Part shown: piece after piece, positions 62,286-64,000 of the stretch
Layout of the letters: each line of letters begins with the position of its first letter
Position numbering within the stretch: position 1 is the first letter of the stretch
DNA from: Bog-473 sp963763575
Lineage (GTDB): Bacteria; Actinomycetota; Acidimicrobiia; Acidimicrobiales; RAAP-2
DNA: 64,000 nt
Reading direction: 5' to 3'
Assembly (NCBI GenBank): GCA_963763575.1
Contig: CAVXPD010000019.1
Coordinates: 62,001 to 126,000, forward strand
Program-made: the position numbers and the translations under genes
The notes under the pieces: generated by a model
What the model saw: the letters and a program-made list of their open reading frames with translations, nothing else
Told to the model about the DNA's origin: nothing
The model's database searches: none

Positions 62286-63626
62286 TCAGTCCATTGCGGC
62301 AAACAGCCTCCAGGACCCCGGCACACCCTTGAGTTCGTGCTCGCCTCGGTCGATGAACTCGATGTTCGATCCCGCCACAAGGTCTTTGACCGTTGAAGTA
62401 ACCAGGACCTCGCCCGACTCGGCAGTTGCCGATACACGTTGTCCAAGGTGCACCGCGATGCCACCGATGTCTGCTCCCCGGCGCTCGATCTCGCCAGTGT
62501 GCAAACCCGAGCGAATGTCGAGCCCTAGCCGGCTCGCACCCGCTCTTATGGCGAGCGCGGCCCGAATCGCCCGGGCAGGACCGTCGAAGGTCGCCAGGAA
62601 TCCATCCCCTGTGGGCTTGATTTCCTGACCGCCATATCGTGCCAACTGTCGTCGAACCATGTTGTCGTGAGAATCGAGCAGCTCTCGCCACTTCTGGTCG
62701 CCCGACGTTGCCGCCCGAGTCGTGGAATCGACGATGTCAGTGAACATGACCGTGACCAGCACTCGATCCGTCTCTGGCGCCGATCTCCGTCCGGTCAGAA
62801 ACTCTTCGATCTCACCGACCACGGCCTCAGCATCCTGCTCCCAGGGGAAGTGGTCGGTCCCGTCCAACTCGATGAGCTTGGCTCCTGGGATCTTGGTCGC
62901 TGCGTACCGGCCGTAGTTGATGTTGACCCACGTCTCGTCGGCCCGGTGGAGTACCAACGTCGGGACCCGGATCGTGGGCAGCACCGGCCTGATATCGATC
63001 TGGGTATTCACCCGCAGCAGCGCCGAAGCCATCGCCGGGCTCGCTGCGGCGCGGTAATAGCGGCCGTACCACTCCTTGGCTGGCTGATTGCCGGTCAGGC
63101 TTGGGGTGACAAACTCGACTCCGCTGCCGTCCGGTGTGCCCCACTTCTCTCCCATGATGCCGAGAACAAGGTCCCACACATCGGCAGTCCAGGCCCATGG
63201 ACACTCGTCGTTGGCGATACCGATGATGAACGGACTGAACATCACCAGCGCCAGCGTTCGTCGTGGATAGGTTGCCGCGAAGACCGAACAGGTGGCGCCA
63301 CCTTCTGAGGTGCCGAAAAGAACCGCCTGCTCGGAGCCCACCGCGTCCATGACAGCTCGAATGTCGTCCATCCGATCCTCGATGGTGGGTACGCCAGTCA
63401 TCGGGTCGGAGAGACCGGTTCCACGTTTGTCGAACAAGAGCAACCTGCCAAGGGAAGACAGGCGCTCATAGAACCGTGCGATTGTCGGATTGTCCCAGGA
63501 CAGCTCTACGTGAGAGCACCAACTGTTGGCGAAGACGATGTCGGTTGGACCCTCTCCGACTACCTGGTACGCCACATGAATGCCGTCATGTGTCCTGGCG
63601 TAGTGCGTTTCAGGAGCCTCGATCAC
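62286..63626 (-). CDS. Alpha/beta-hydrolase-class III nucleotide cyclase fusion (copy 2)
   Basis: This 446-residue paralogue of 9213-10553 aligns residue for residue at the key sites. Here the hydrolase nucleophile is normal: AVLFGTSEGGATCS (S107), with His259 (GTDHFPW). Cyclase metal residues are D297 (VMFTDIVDST) and D341 (PTGDGFLATF). GTG 63626 is chosen by comparison with copy 1; the frame is open to 63968 without homology. It may couple ligand hydrolysis or binding to cAMP production. Confidence 0.9.
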   Translation of the reverse strand: MIEAPETHYARTHDGIHVAYQVVGEGPTDIVFANSWCSHVELSWDNPTIARFYERLSSLGRLLLFDKRGTGLSDPMTGVPTIEDRMDDIRAVMDAVGSEQAVLFGTSEGGATCSVFAATYPRRTLALVMFSPFIIGIANDECPWAWTADVWDLVLGIMGEKWGTPDGSGVEFVTPSLTGNQPAKEWYGRYYRAAASPAMASALLRVNTQIDIRPVLPTIRVPTLVLHRADETWVNINYGRYAATKIPGAKLIELDGTDHFPWEQDAEAVVGEIEEFLTGRRSAPETDRVLVTVMFTDIVDSTTRAATSGDQKWRELLDSHDNMVRRQLARYGGQEIKPTGDGFLATFDGPARAIRAALAIRAGASRLGLDIRSGLHTGEIERRGADIGGIAVHLGQRVSATAESGEVLVTSTVKDLVAGSNIEFIDRGEHELKGVPGSWRLFAAMD

Positions 63627-64000
63627 CAGGTCCAGTCTGGCAAAGGATGAACGGTCCCGCGAGGCCCGGAGAGGCGGCCCGAATCGCCTGCTTCCGATCG
63701 CCGGAATCGGTTGACGTCTATCGCCCGGAACTGACAGAGACCGGACGGTGCTGCGCCATGGATTCCCTGCCCCTTGGGTGTCTGCTTCAGACGGCACCCC
63801 GATTCGGCTGCGTTTGGGACGGCTACGCGCACGGGCATCGGAAGATTCTCTGCCGTATGTCGGTGTCGAAGCCGTGCCCCGGCGCCGGTGTGCCACGCGG
63901 CGAGAGCCATCCTCCGGAGTGTTCCGGGCATAGTCGCGAGCGGACGGGCGGCTCCTTCGGGTCAGCATCGAGCCTGCGGCAGCACGTCGGGATTCACCAC
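63627..64000. other. Window end, no gene recognised
   Basis: The sequence upstream of the cyclase gene continues open on the minus strand but is Arg/Pro/Ser-rich without a domain. No complete gene is visible before the window edge. Confidence 0.35.

Overview
The window looks like a high-GC Actinomycetota chromosome, possibly Acidimicrobiia. This rests on frequent GTG starts, a mycothiol-dependent-type DinB enzyme, DUF1707 and DUF1059 proteins, alpha/beta-hydrolase-cyclase fusions, and large secreted repeat proteins. The class-level placement is inference. Most same-length open frames are antisense shadows caused by the high GC and were left out.

Left edge (1-2.5 kb): the 5' part of glnD (PII nucleotidyltransferase) runs off the window, followed by a small membrane protein and tRNA-Cys(GCA).

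Island (2.5-24.3 kb): the 3' end of tRNA-Cys recurs three more times in the same orientation (7005-7059, 22476-22518, 24221-24263). Copies 1, 2 and 4 are followed by related sequence. I read this as tandem integration of related elements at one tRNA. The cargo is partly decayed: a chimeric integrase/DUF3303 frame, a second integrase fragment, and TauE, PhyH, alpha/beta-hydrolase and pentapeptide remnants. Intact genes include hemerythrin, a MarR-VOC-AlkA unit with a twin operator, three methyltransferases (one just past the last site), a cyclopropane-fatty-acid-synthase-like enzyme and a hydrolase-adenylate cyclase fusion. A fresh ISL3-family copy with perfect 22-bp ends and an 8-bp target duplication sits inside the first element end.

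Middle (25-38 kb): a methyltransferase, a conserved hypothetical, and an ArsR-SRPBCC-DHFR-like operon flanked by two direct copies of the 3' end of an IS256-type transposase. These are followed by a zinc-ribbon membrane protein, DUF1059, RDD, YjbQ, a GH92 glycosidase whose signal peptide lies in another frame, a DEDDh exonuclease, a PhyH oxygenase and tRNA-Val(GAC).

Right half (38-64 kb): two large secreted repeat proteins (YVTN/PKD/GYW and NHL/Ig), DegV, a sigma/anti-sigma pair with a frameshift in sigma, an ABC exporter, Mug, a sulfide-quinone-reductase-like flavoprotein, an ADH (frameshifted) and Baeyer-Villiger monooxygenase pair, a Ser/Thr kinase, an MBL hydrolase, glutamine synthetase with Phe at the usual adenylylation Tyr, an orphan Imm8-like protein, YceI and a second hydrolase-cyclase.

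I did not find a clear new defence or biosynthetic system. The best leads are the tandem tRNA-Cys sites, the GlnA Tyr-to-Phe change, the paired 446-residue hydrolase-cyclases with different nucleophiles, the MarR/VOC/AlkA control region and the IS256-bracketed cassette.
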